In this document: piece after piece, positions 26,100 through 33,588 of the stretch | Layout of the letters: each line of letters opens with the position of its first letter | Numbering within the stretch: position 1 is the stretch's first letter | Origin: Enterococcus nangangensis | Lineage (GTDB): Bacteria > Bacillota > Bacilli > Lactobacillales > Enterococcaceae | Assembly (NCBI RefSeq): GCF_005405245.1 | Contig: NZ_BJDR01000002.1 | Span: forward strand, 1-64,000 | Reading direction: 5' to 3' | Length of the DNA stretch: 64,000 nt | The notes under the pieces: generated by a model | Told to the model about the DNA's origin: nothing | Seen by the model: the letters and a program-made list of their open reading frames with translations, nothing else | The model's database searches: none | Made by a program: the position numbers and the translations under genes

Positions 26100-26972
26100 T
26101 CAAAGTACGATAATCTTTAAGGCAAGACCATTAGGATCGGTAATCACAACTTGTGTTTCTGTCACTTCTTGATAGGTCACACCTAATTGTTGCCAATGTT
26201 GACAAAGTTCGTGGAGATCGACTAATTGCGGCAGCTGCAGGGTAAAAGAAATTAAACCTAAATCCGTTGCGTGCTGCTGTGGTAAATTATCTCCTTGCCA
26301 AGTGTTGGCTCCTAGATGATGATGGTAAGAACCGGCCGCAAAAAATTTAGCACGTTGACCGTAATTACTTTTTAGGCTTAAGCCTAAGACGCCCACATAA
26401 AAATCTTCAGTGGCAGCTAAATTCTGAACACGCAAATGCAGATGACCAATTTTTGTATGCGTTGGTAGCCCTGACCATGCCGGCATAGTTGGGAATTTTT
26501 CTAGGAGCGCTCCTTCATTTAACGGTAAAGTAACTCCGACAATTTCACCATCCCCACGGATATCCCATTTTTCCACCGGCTGATCCCAATAAATTTCAAG
26601 ACCATTGCCTTCAGGATCTTGTAGGTACAATGCTTCGCTGTAACCATGATTACTACTGCCTTGATAAAAAATGTCAAAGGAACGATAGTGAGCTAAAGCT
26701 GCTGCTAAATCTTCTTCCCGAGGCACTAAGAAAGCCAAATGAAATAATCCTGCTTTTGTGGGCTGGGCAAGAGGGGCATTAATTTTTAATAGCTGTAAAA
26801 GTGGCGTCTCTTGGGTGCCGAGGGTCACGGCTGTTGGCGTTTGTTGTAAGATTTTTAAGCCGATTACTTTTTGATAAAAGTCAGCGACAATATCTAACTG
26901 CGCAACATTTAAGGTTACTAGCCCTAAACTCAGGTGGGGCGAGATTTGAAATTCTGGCATCTTTGTCGTCAT
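26100..26972 (-). CDS. two-domain VOC (glyoxalase/dioxygenase-fold) protein
   Basis: 290 residues with two vicinal-oxygen-chelate modules: one from about residue 10 to 130 (LGLVTLNVAQLDIVADFYQ ... LQDPEGNGLEIYWD) and one from 170 to the end (IGHLHLRVQNLAATEDFYV ... ITDPNGLALKIIVL). This resembles the CatE/YfiE group of putative extradiol dioxygenases. A metal site is suggested by HLHLRV and YHHHLGANTW. Substrate unknown. It is monocistronic, upstream of the AraC gene. Confidence 0.8.
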   Translation of the reverse strand: MTTKMPEFQISPHLSLGLVTLNVAQLDIVADFYQKVIGLKILQQTPTAVTLGTQETPLLQLLKINAPLAQPTKAGLFHLAFLVPREEDLAAALAHYRSFDIFYQGSSNHGYSEALYLQDPEGNGLEIYWDQPVEKWDIRGDGEIVGVTLPLNEGALLEKFPTMPAWSGLPTHTKIGHLHLRVQNLAATEDFYVGVLGLSLKSNYGQRAKFFAAGSYHHHLGANTWQGDNLPQQHATDLGLISFTLQLPQLVDLHELCQHWQQLGVTYQEVTETQVVITDPNGLALKIIVL

Positions 26973-27113
26973 GGTATTTCCTCCTTAAGCTTCTCATTAC
27001 TTCCAGTCTAACACGACCTAGTAAGAAGAGGCTTAGGAAAACATCGGCATGCTAAAAGCAGAAAAGTTTACGCTCTAGCTGTTGCCTTCTATAATGAAAG
27101 TAAGGAGATGATA

Positions 27114-27491
27114 ATGATGAAAGTTACCATGACGACTAGCGCGGCACAAGTGCTCCGCGATAAACTGCCCCACCAAAAAGTATTTTTACTAACCACTAAC
27201 GATGGTGCCAATGAATTTTCTTCGGCTGGTGGTGCGTGCATGATTGGCGATCGTTTTCAATTAGTCCCTGTGGAACAAGCTGTTGAACCTTTCACGGAAC
27301 GCGTGCAAACGGACCCGTACGAAATTTATATTTCCAACTATGAGAAAATGTTTTTAGGGGACGCCCCCCGCGTGACTTTTAATGAGCATTTGCATCTATT
27401 GCAGCTCACCAATGAAACAGGCATCCTAGATGCCAATTTACATTTAGCAGAACCCGTAGCCAGCTATAGCGGTGCGGCGCACGATTGCTAA
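27114..27491 (+). CDS. Fe-S biogenesis (HesB/IscA-like) fold protein
   Basis: About 125 residues, similar to the Firmicutes iron-sulfur cluster biosynthesis-like family. The N-terminal MKVTMTTSAAQVLRDKL matches the fold start, but the conserved C-x-C end of IscA is reduced to a single terminal cysteine (AAHDC), so a true scaffold role is doubtful. AAGGAG touches the first ATG (27108); the ATGs at 27114 and 27117 have proper spacing. It is monocistronic with its own terminator. Confidence 0.6.
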   Translation: MMKVTMTTSAAQVLRDKLPHQKVFLLTTNDGANEFSSAGGACMIGDRFQLVPVEQAVEPFTERVQTDPYEIYISNYEKMFLGDAPRVTFNEHLHLLQLTNETGILDANLHLAEPVASYSGAAHDC

Positions 27492-27497
27492 GCTAGA

Positions 27498-27537
27498 AGA
27501 TTGTGTCAGTAGTTATTGCTGGCGCAATCTTTTTTTG
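27498..27537 (+). terminator. terminator after the Fe-S-like gene
   Basis: AGATTG...CAATCT stem extended by further pairs, followed by seven Ts. A second weaker hairpin (CCCAA/TTGGG) lies 30 bases further on. Confidence 0.85.
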
Positions 27538-27635
27538 TAGTGAAGATAATTTTTTACAGACTTCCCAATTTTCCTTTACGGAAGTTGGGCTTTTGGTGTT
27601 GAAAAAATTTTTTTTACGTACTCAATAAAAAATAG

Positions 27636-27665
27636 TTGACAATTTGTTAGGTACCGAACTATATA
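27636..27665 (+). promoter_or_regulatory. promoter and operator-like dyad of the marR-ABC operon
   Basis: TTGACA (27636-27641) and TATATA (27660-27665) are 18 bases apart. The spacer holds GTTAGGTACCGAAC (27646-27659), a dyad centred on GGTACC with one mismatched pair. A dyad inside the spacer fits autorepression by the MarR protein encoded next. Confidence 0.65.
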
Positions 27666-27693
27666 AATTTAAAACGAAGTGAGGACGAAAATA

Positions 27694-28557
27694 ATGAGTC
27701 AACTAACCGATGAATTAATGAAACAACTGTGGATAATCAACGAAGCAAGTAACAGTTTTATGCGCCAACGTAAACAACGTCTTTCTGGTCAAGAACGCGT
27801 CTTAGCCATGTTAGCGGTGGAAGATGGTGTCGTCCAAAGTTATTTGGTAGAAATTTTAGATTTGCGCCCCAGCTCTTTAGCGGAGTTATTGAAAAAATTA
27901 GAACTTAGCGGTGATATCACCCGCCAAGAAGATGCTAACGACAAACGCGTAAAACACATTTATTTAACAGAACAAGGGCGACAACGAGCGACTGTTTTGC
28001 AACAAAAGCAAGCTTCCAATGCTTCAGATGCTTTCTTTGCTGGTTTATCCACAGCAGAGCAAGCTGATTTCAGTGCCAGTCTCGCTAAAATCGCCAACGG
28101 TTGGTCACCAGAAATTAAAAAGCAAGCCCAACGTTTTGTTGATCCTTTTGACCGCCTAGCTGCGATGCAACAATTGCGTAATCAATTCATGGCTGACTTT
28201 GATGGCGATTGGGAAAACTTATCAACTGAAGAGAAGCGGGAATTACAGAAAAAAATGCGCAATGCCATGAAAGACGCACAACGTCAGGCTGCTGCTGATC
28301 CTGAAAAATTTGGATTCTTTGACCCTCGTAGTTTTGGTTTTGGTGGTCAACGAGGCAAACAGCCCCGCAATCCTTGGAGCATGCACCCAGGTCATGGCGG
28401 TCCTCGTCCACCGTTTCCCCCACACTTTGGGGCTGACTTTTCAACAGACGAGACCGACCGCCACGACTTTTTCCGTGATCAGCCTTTTACTCCTCATCCC
28501 ACTCATGAAGACGATGAGCGTGATACCAAGGACACAGACGATTGGACAGACTTTTAG
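27694..28557 (+). CDS. MarR-family regulator with long Gly/Pro/His-rich C-terminal tail
   Basis: Winged-helix regulator of 287 residues; ordinary MarR proteins have about 150. The first 140 residues contain the fold (LDLRPSSLAELLKKLELSGDITRQEDANDKRVKHIYLTEQGR). Residues after about 200 are low in order, with repeated FGF/FG, Pro-, His- and Asp-rich segments (GFGGQRGKQPRNPW, HPGHGGPRPPFPPHFG, then acidic DDERDTKDTDDW). The ATG at 27694 follows GAGGA; the GTG at 27679 is rejected. The exporter gene follows after 37 bases, so it likely controls it. Confidence 0.85.
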   Translation: MSQLTDELMKQLWIINEASNSFMRQRKQRLSGQERVLAMLAVEDGVVQSYLVEILDLRPSSLAELLKKLELSGDITRQEDANDKRVKHIYLTEQGRQRATVLQQKQASNASDAFFAGLSTAEQADFSASLAKIANGWSPEIKKQAQRFVDPFDRLAAMQQLRNQFMADFDGDWENLSTEEKRELQKKMRNAMKDAQRQAAADPEKFGFFDPRSFGFGGQRGKQPRNPWSMHPGHGGPRPPFPPHFGADFSTDETDRHDFFRDQPFTPHPTHEDDERDTKDTDDWTDF

Positions 28558-28594
28558 AAAAGTTGTTAGTACAGACTAACAAAGAGGTAGCAAG

Positions 28595-30358
28595 ATGGAA
28601 CGAGATATTAGAATAGTAGACCGACCAAAAAGCGACGGGACGTTTACTTTTAAAAAATTTATGAGCTTAATCAATAGCGTTAGCCCCAAGAAAGCTTTAT
28701 TTATCTGTGGTATTTTTCTCAGTTTAATTACCAGTGGTGCATCCCTGATCGTCCCGCAGTTAACGAAGGGCTTGGTGGATACTAGCGGCTTAGCTCATAT
28801 CGATAGTCGCATGGTTATTATTTTAATTTTGGCCTTTGGAGCGCAGTTAGCCTTTGGCACAATCGGCGGTTATCTCCTCCGCTTCGTGGGGGAAGACGCC
28901 GTCAAAACGTTACGGGAGCGCTTATGGGGGCATCTCCTCCATTTGCCGGTAAGTTACTTTGATGAACATAAAGCCGGCGAAAGCACTTCCCGCCTAGTGA
29001 ATGACACCACGGTAGTAAAAGATTTAGTAACCAAGCAATTCCCCAGTTTTATTACCGGTGGCATTCAGTTGGTGGGCTCCATGGTTATTCTTTTTGTGAT
29101 GGATTGGAAGATGGCCGCCATGATGTTTGGCGCAGTACCCGTCATTGCCTTAATTATGGTACCGATTGGTAAAGTGATGAGTAAATTAGGGCGGCAGTTG
29201 CAAGGAGCAATGGCAGAATTTAACGGTGAGGTCAATGAAAAGCTAGCGGAAGTCCGTTTAATTAAAGCCAGTAACGGCGAAGCCTATGAAAAAAACAACG
29301 GTGGGCAAGCCATTCACAAAATTTTTTCTTTAGGGATTAAAGATGCTAAAATTGAAGCCTTTTTACAACCGATTATGATGACGGCGATGCTAGGACTTTT
29401 TGTCGGTATCTTAGGCTACGGTGCCGTACGGATTCAACAAGGTACCATGACGAGTGGTTCCCTAGTGGCTTTTCTCCTTTATCTTTTTAATATCCTTTCT
29501 CCTGTCATGAGCTTTGCCACTTTCTTTTCTCAATTGCAAAAAGCGATGGGGGCTACGGAACGGATTCAAGAAATCCTCGCTACGCCTTTAGAAGTTGCAA
29601 CAGCAGGAACGACTTTAGACGTCACTGGTGAAACTTTACGTGCTGAGCACTTAAGTTTTGGCTATACAAAAGAGCAAAGTATCTTACACGATATTTCTTT
29701 TGTCGCAAAACCTAATACGGTGATTGCTTTTGCTGGGCCTAGTGGCGGTGGCAAGTCGACAATTTTTTCCTTATTGGAACGGTTTTACGTGGCAGATGGT
29801 GGACAAGTCTTGATTGTGGACACCGATATTCAAACTTTAGATTTAGCAAGTTGGCGAAGTCAAATCGGCTATGTCTCACAAGACAGCGCCGTCTTTGCCG
29901 GAAGCATTCGCGACAACTTACAATACGGCTTAGAGCGACACTTAAGCGACGAAGAACTCTGGCAAGGGTTACGGTTAGCGTATGCTGACCAGTTCGTCAA
30001 AGATTTCCCCCAACAATTAGCTACTGAAATCGGCGAACGGGGCGTCAAATTATCCGGCGGGCAAAAACAACGTATCGCCATCGCCCGAGCCTTCTTACGG
30101 GATCCTAAAATTTTAATGTTGGATGAAGCTACGGCTAGTCTAGATTCCCAATCGGAAGAAAAAGTCCAGCGCGCCCTCGAACATTTGATGGAAGGCCGGA
30201 CGACTTTAGTCATCGCCCACCGTCTTTCCACCATTGTAGAAGCAGATCAAATCTACTTCATTGAAAAAGGGCAAATTACGGGACATGGTACGCATCAAGA
30301 ACTAATGGCCACGCATGAATTGTACAGCCAATATGTTGCCGAACAAGTGGTTAACTAG
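28595..30358 (+). CDS. ABC multidrug-type exporter (half transporter, BmrA-like)
   Basis: 587 residues: an N-terminal six-helix membrane domain and a C-terminal ATPase. Walker A is GPSGGGKST, the signature LSGGQKQRIAIARAF, and Walker B ILMLDEATASLD, with the catalytic Glu intact and a switch His in IAHRLST. All sites are canonical, so a homodimer is likely. It is co-transcribed with the long MarR regulator, which suggests drug- or metabolite-induced export. Substrate unknown. Confidence 0.9.
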   Translation: MERDIRIVDRPKSDGTFTFKKFMSLINSVSPKKALFICGIFLSLITSGASLIVPQLTKGLVDTSGLAHIDSRMVIILILAFGAQLAFGTIGGYLLRFVGEDAVKTLRERLWGHLLHLPVSYFDEHKAGESTSRLVNDTTVVKDLVTKQFPSFITGGIQLVGSMVILFVMDWKMAAMMFGAVPVIALIMVPIGKVMSKLGRQLQGAMAEFNGEVNEKLAEVRLIKASNGEAYEKNNGGQAIHKIFSLGIKDAKIEAFLQPIMMTAMLGLFVGILGYGAVRIQQGTMTSGSLVAFLLYLFNILSPVMSFATFFSQLQKAMGATERIQEILATPLEVATAGTTLDVTGETLRAEHLSFGYTKEQSILHDISFVAKPNTVIAFAGPSGGGKSTIFSLLERFYVADGGQVLIVDTDIQTLDLASWRSQIGYVSQDSAVFAGSIRDNLQYGLERHLSDEELWQGLRLAYADQFVKDFPQQLATEIGERGVKLSGGQKQRIAIARAFLRDPKILMLDEATASLDSQSEEKVQRALEHLMEGRTTLVIAHRLSTIVEADQIYFIEKGQITGHGTHQELMATHELYSQYVAEQVVN

Positions 30359-30377
30359 AAAAATTGCTGCTAAATAA

Positions 30378-30464
30378 AAAGCATTAAAGATCAACTTGAC
30401 AAACCTTTCGCCAAAGTTTAAGAATCACTTTGCGCAAAGCATTGAAGGAGAGCTTTAGTGCTTT
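30378..30464. terminator. long-loop terminator-like structure after the exporter gene
   Basis: AAAGCATTAAAG (30378-30389) pairs with CTTTAGTGCTTT (30453-30464) around a 63-base loop that contains CTTTGCGCAAAG. T-runs follow on both strands, so it can end the ABC gene and back up the peptide gene. Confidence 0.6.
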
Positions 30465-30513
30465 TTTTAATTTTTCCTGTTTGCCATGTTAGAACATATA
30501 AACGTTCCACTAC

Positions 30514-30551
30514 AAAAAGCGCGCAGCTTACATAAAATGTTTTATGCGCTT
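30514..30551 (-). terminator. terminator of the secreted peptide gene
   Basis: AAGCGC/GCGCTT outer arms with an inner CATAAAA/TTTTATG hairpin begin at the peptide gene's stop codon; TTTTTG follows on the minus strand. Confidence 0.75.
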
Positions 30552-30681
30552 AACGATTCCAAGGTAGCGTGTCGCCTTTTTCAGGATCATCTACGCCGTC
30601 AGCGTAGGCGGTGGTGGCTACTGAAGCCCCGATAATTAAGAAAGCTAGTGCTGCTAAGCTTACTTTTAAAAATTTTTTCAT
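30550..30681 (-). CDS. short secreted peptide, candidate PapR-like pheromone precursor
   Basis: A 43-residue open frame, too short for standard gene callers. The N-terminus MKKFLKVSLAALAFL and following hydrophobic stretch form a Sec signal peptide with a likely cut after AYA (residues 25-27), leaving the 16-residue DGVDDPEKGDTLPWNR. AGGAGG lies seven bases before the ATG, a -10 (TATACT) lies upstream, and a terminator begins at the stop. It is divergent from a PlcR-type regulator. PapR of the Bacillus cereus group has the same plan, a short Sec-exported precursor whose C-terminus (with LPFEF/LPFEY) binds PlcR; here the end is TLPWNR. Pheromone function is inference. No double-glycine leader is present, so a bacteriocin is less likely. 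Confidence 0.75.
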   Translation of the reverse strand: MKKFLKVSLAALAFLIIGASVATTAYADGVDDPEKGDTLPWNR

Positions 30682-30701
30682 TCTCTTTCCTCCTAAAAAG
30701 T

Positions 30702-30707
30702 AGTATA
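30702..30707 (-). promoter_or_regulatory. predicted -10 of the peptide gene
   Basis: TATACT on the minus strand lies 8 bases before the AGGAGG, with no recognisable -35, which fits an activator-dependent promoter. An alternative is TTGCTA (30768-30763) with CATAAT (30745-30740), spaced 17 bases, which would overlap the dyad. Confidence 0.45.
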
Positions 30708-30741
30708 ATCACCAATGCACACGGCTTTTGGTGCAACTTAT

Positions 30742-30757
30742 TATGTACCTTTCCGTA
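30742..30757. promoter_or_regulatory. PlcR-box-like dyad between peptide and regulator genes
   Basis: TATGTACCTTTCCGTA matches the PlcR box of Bacillus (TATGNAN4TNCATA) at nine of ten fixed positions. It is placed 35 bases upstream of the peptide gene's -10 and over the expected -35 of the regulator, so one site could activate the first and tune the second. Confidence 0.6.
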
Positions 30758-30768
30758 AAAGATAGCAA

Positions 30769-30774
30769 TATATT
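30769..30774 (+). promoter_or_regulatory. predicted -10 of the PlcR-like regulator gene
   Basis: TATATT lies 24 bases before the ATG at 30798. The -35 region falls on the PlcR-box-like dyad and is non-consensus. Confidence 0.4.
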
Positions 30775-30797
30775 TTGATAACAAAAGGAGAATACTT

Positions 30798-31676
30798 ATG
30801 CTTTTAGGTAAGGTGATTGCCGAGCGGCGCAAAAGTCTTGGCTTGTCCCAAAGTGATTTAGCAACAGATATTTGTACGCAAGCGACGATTTCTAAAATTG
30901 AAGCGAAAAATATCGAGCCCATGTTGAATATCCTCGTTAAAATTTGTTTGAAACTTAATTTAACTTTGAATGAAGTTTTTTCGGAGTTTAGCGACTTAAC
31001 AGAACAAACCCTCAATGAGGTGGATCGCCTCGTAGATATTTATAAATTAGCCGAGGCGCAACATGAGCTAGACAAGTTACAAGCTGATGCAGTTCCCGCC
31101 GAGCTTAAAAATCGTTACTTTTTCACGAAAGGAAATTTAGCGTTAATCTATCAAGGTGATTATGAGAATGCTTTATTTTATCTGAACGTCGTCTTGCAGG
31201 CTACGGAATTAACTCCTGCCACCCGCACTTTAGCTTTTAATGGCTTAGGGATTATTTATTTTGAGAAAAAAGAAGATGACAAAGCGCGCTATTATTTTGA
31301 ACAAGCCCTTGCCACCGTTTGGCAAGTGGAAACCGACAATATCAGCGGAACGCGGGCGATTTTAAAAGTCTTGAATAACGTTAGCAAGTTTTATTCTAAA
31401 ATTGGCGAGTATCAAAAAAGTAACGAGATTACCCAAAAAGCTATTCACTTTTATGGTCAAAGCACGAATCTCGCCAGTATCGAGCAATTTTATTTTCGGA
31501 TTGCGGCTAACCTCTTAGCTTCCCTGCAGCCCTACCATAAAAAAGCGCCAGAAGCGTTAGCAGCGCGAGACTATTTACGTAAAGCGCAATTTTTAGCTCA
31601 GTTGACGGATAATCAAGTCGTCTTACAACACATTGACGAGTTGGCTGCTAAGTATGGTTTAAAACTAGAATGTTAA
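30798..31676 (+). CDS. PlcR-type HTH/TPR regulator (RRNPP family)
   Basis: 292 residues: an XRE-type helix-turn-helix at residues 5-60 (GLSQSDLATDICTQATISKIE, then NIEPMLNILVKICLKLNLTLNEVF) followed by TPR-like helices to the end (NRYFFTKGNLALIYQGDYENALFYLNVV; FNGLGIIYFEKKEDDKARYYFEQAL; YSKIGEYQKSNEITQKAIHFY). Length and the ICxQxxISxIE recognition segment match PlcR (about 285 residues) closely. RRNPP regulators bind short imported peptides and then change DNA binding. The divergent peptide gene and shared dyad make that peptide the likely ligand. AAGGAG precedes the ATG. Family is firm; ligand and targets are inferred. Confidence 0.88.
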   Translation: MLLGKVIAERRKSLGLSQSDLATDICTQATISKIEAKNIEPMLNILVKICLKLNLTLNEVFSEFSDLTEQTLNEVDRLVDIYKLAEAQHELDKLQADAVPAELKNRYFFTKGNLALIYQGDYENALFYLNVVLQATELTPATRTLAFNGLGIIYFEKKEDDKARYYFEQALATVWQVETDNISGTRAILKVLNNVSKFYSKIGEYQKSNEITQKAIHFYGQSTNLASIEQFYFRIAANLLASLQPYHKKAPEALAARDYLRKAQFLAQLTDNQVVLQHIDELAAKYGLKLEC

Positions 31677-31678
31677 AA

Positions 31679-31714
31679 AAATGCCCTGCTCCTATTTTTG
31701 GTGGTAGGACATTT
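31679..31714. terminator. terminator between convergent regulator and ABC genes
   Basis: AATGCCCT and AGGACATT pair (a G-U in the minus-strand RNA, a mismatch in the plus) with A/T tracts on both sides; it favours ending the minus-strand ABC operon. Confidence 0.72.
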
Positions 31715-31719
31715 TTTTC

Positions 31720-33588
31720 TTAAGCAAATAAAGTTTTCGCTTGTTGGGCAGCTAACTGTTCTGTATAATAGGCCGCTTGGGCATTGAAAAGTTCTGCGTA
31801 CAAGCCATTTTGCGCTAAAAGACTCGCGTGATTGCCGCTTTCTTTAATCTCACCATCTGCTAAGACGATAATCTTATCGGCAAAACGGGTGGAGCTCATG
31901 CGGTGGGAAATATAAATCGAAGTTTTGTCTTGCACCAACTCGTCAAAGCGACGATAGACTTCAAACTCAGAAAAAGGATCCAATGCACTAGTCGGTTCAT
32001 CCAACACGACAAAAGGTGCATCTCGGTACCACGCTCTGGCAATGGCAATTTTCTGCGCTTCACCACCGGATATTTCGACACCGGTTGGTTCTAAATCTTT
32101 GTATAAGGTGGTGGCACTGCCTTGAGGCATTTGCGCGACCCGCTGATCCACCCCGGCAATATAAAGGGCTTCTGCCACGCGTTTTTTATCTGGTTGGTGA
32201 CTAGCCGCAACATTTTCTGCCACACTAAAGGAAAATAATTTAAAATCTTGGAAAACGACGGCTAAAATGCTTTGATATTCATTGAGGTCATACTTATTAA
32301 TATCAATGCCGTTTAACGTAATCACCCCACTCGTGGCTGGATAAAGGCGCGTCAACAATTTCACAATAGTACTCTTGCCGGAACCATTGCGCCCGACTAA
32401 AGCTAATTTTTCTCCGATGGTTAATTTCAAATTTAAATGGCGTAAAATCCATTCTTCGCTTCCCGGATATTGAAAGGAAACGTCGTGAAATTCAATTTCG
32501 TACTCATTATCATTGCGTTTTTCTACGGGTAGCGTCCCCGTAGTTGTCGCTTTTTTATACATAAAATCATAATAGAAACTCAAAATCGGCACATAGGTAT
32601 TCGCGCGACCAAAGCTAGCAAACATTTCGCTTAGGGCACTAGTCATTTGAATAAAGTAACCGGCGTAAAGGATGACGGAACCCACGGCTAAAGCCCCAAA
32701 GTAAGCTTTTAAGACCACCAGTAGATAAACAGCAACGTTTAAAATACTCGTCAAGAGATTGGCGCTCCCTTCCACCTGCAATTGACGATTAATCATCTTT
32801 TGACCATTTTTTTGAATCACCTTTTGCCACTTTTGATACTGTTCCCCCAATAATTTTCCAGCTTGATATAAACGCATTACTGGACCATTTTCATAATCGG
32901 CCAAGGTATTGATTAGGTAACCTGCTTGATTATTCGTTTTGACATTGTCTTCAAAATTTTCTTTTTCAAAACGCGCTTTTTTAATCGCCGCCAAAAAGTT
33001 AATCCCCATAGGTAATAAAATCACCAAAACTAAGAGGAGTAGATAACTCCACGAGTTGGTCCAGCTACCTAAAGAACTAGTTACGGTGGCTGTCATTTGC
33101 CCCAGCTTCACTAAAAAAATTAGCCCTAAGACTAAAGCCACTAAGCCATTTAAAATACTCGCAAATTGCGTATTCACTAGTTGATACATCCCGCCATTGT
33201 ATTGGCTGGCATCAGTTGCTCGCTGGTACTCCTCCCGAAATTCAGGGTCTTGCAATTGAAAATACGAAATCTCTAACAATTTTAAATTACTAATTTCATC
33301 AATTTGATACCCTAAAGCGGAAGCTGCGTCGTCTCTTTTTTTATCTAGCCAAGCGTTTAAAGCCCCGATTGCGAAAATGATTAGCAAAAAGAAGAACACT
33401 TGACTACTTAAAGTCTGAAAGCTGGCTTTAGCTACTAAGCCATTAATCACTAGCGCACTTAGCCACAAGCCACTAAAAGACCACACCACCGAAGTAATCG
33501 CAAAGGCTACCGTATAAAAGAGGACTGATTTTTGACAGAGCCAAATGAGCCGGATAATTTTTTGATAGTCACCAATTATTTTTTTCAT
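31720..33588 (-). CDS. ABC exporter subunit B (membrane-ATPase fusion)
   Basis: 622 residues: membrane domain of about six helices, then ATPase with Walker A GRNGSGKST, signature ISGGEAQKIAIARAW and Walker B FVVLDEPTSALDP, plus ISHRMSSTRF. It overlaps the upstream ABC gene by four bases (ATGA), so the two are coupled and probably form a heterodimer. Unlike classical multidrug pairs, the signature is SGGExQK, a group often found near peptide-signalling genes. Substrate unknown. Confidence 0.88.
   Translation of the reverse strand: MKKIIGDYQKIIRLIWLCQKSVLFYTVAFAITSVVWSFSGLWLSALVINGLVAKASFQTLSSQVFFFLLIIFAIGALNAWLDKKRDDAASALGYQIDEISNLKLLEISYFQLQDPEFREEYQRATDASQYNGGMYQLVNTQFASILNGLVALVLGLIFLVKLGQMTATVTSSLGSWTNSWSYLLLLVLVILLPMGINFLAAIKKARFEKENFEDNVKTNNQAGYLINTLADYENGPVMRLYQAGKLLGEQYQKWQKVIQKNGQKMINRQLQVEGSANLLTSILNVAVYLLVVLKAYFGALAVGSVILYAGYFIQMTSALSEMFASFGRANTYVPILSFYYDFMYKKATTTGTLPVEKRNDNEYEIEFHDVSFQYPGSEEWILRHLNLKLTIGEKLALVGRNGSGKSTIVKLLTRLYPATSGVITLNGIDINKYDLNEYQSILAVVFQDFKLFSFSVAENVAASHQPDKKRVAEALYIAGVDQRVAQMPQGSATTLYKDLEPTGVEISGGEAQKIAIARAWYRDAPFVVLDEPTSALDPFSEFEVYRRFDELVQDKTSIYISHRMSSTRFADKIIVLADGEIKESGNHASLLAQNGLYAELFNAQAAYYTEQLAAQQAKTLFA

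Noticed and set aside
30550-30681. The 43-residue peptide as a bacteriocin
   Set aside because: No double-glycine leader, immunity gene or dedicated processing protease is adjacent; a Sec signal peptide next to a PlcR-type regulator favours a pheromone.
30599-31015. 138-residue minus-strand open frame overlapping the regulator start
   Set aside because: It lies antisense to the HTH region, lacks a ribosome site and is in a different frame from the real small peptide gene at 30550-30681.
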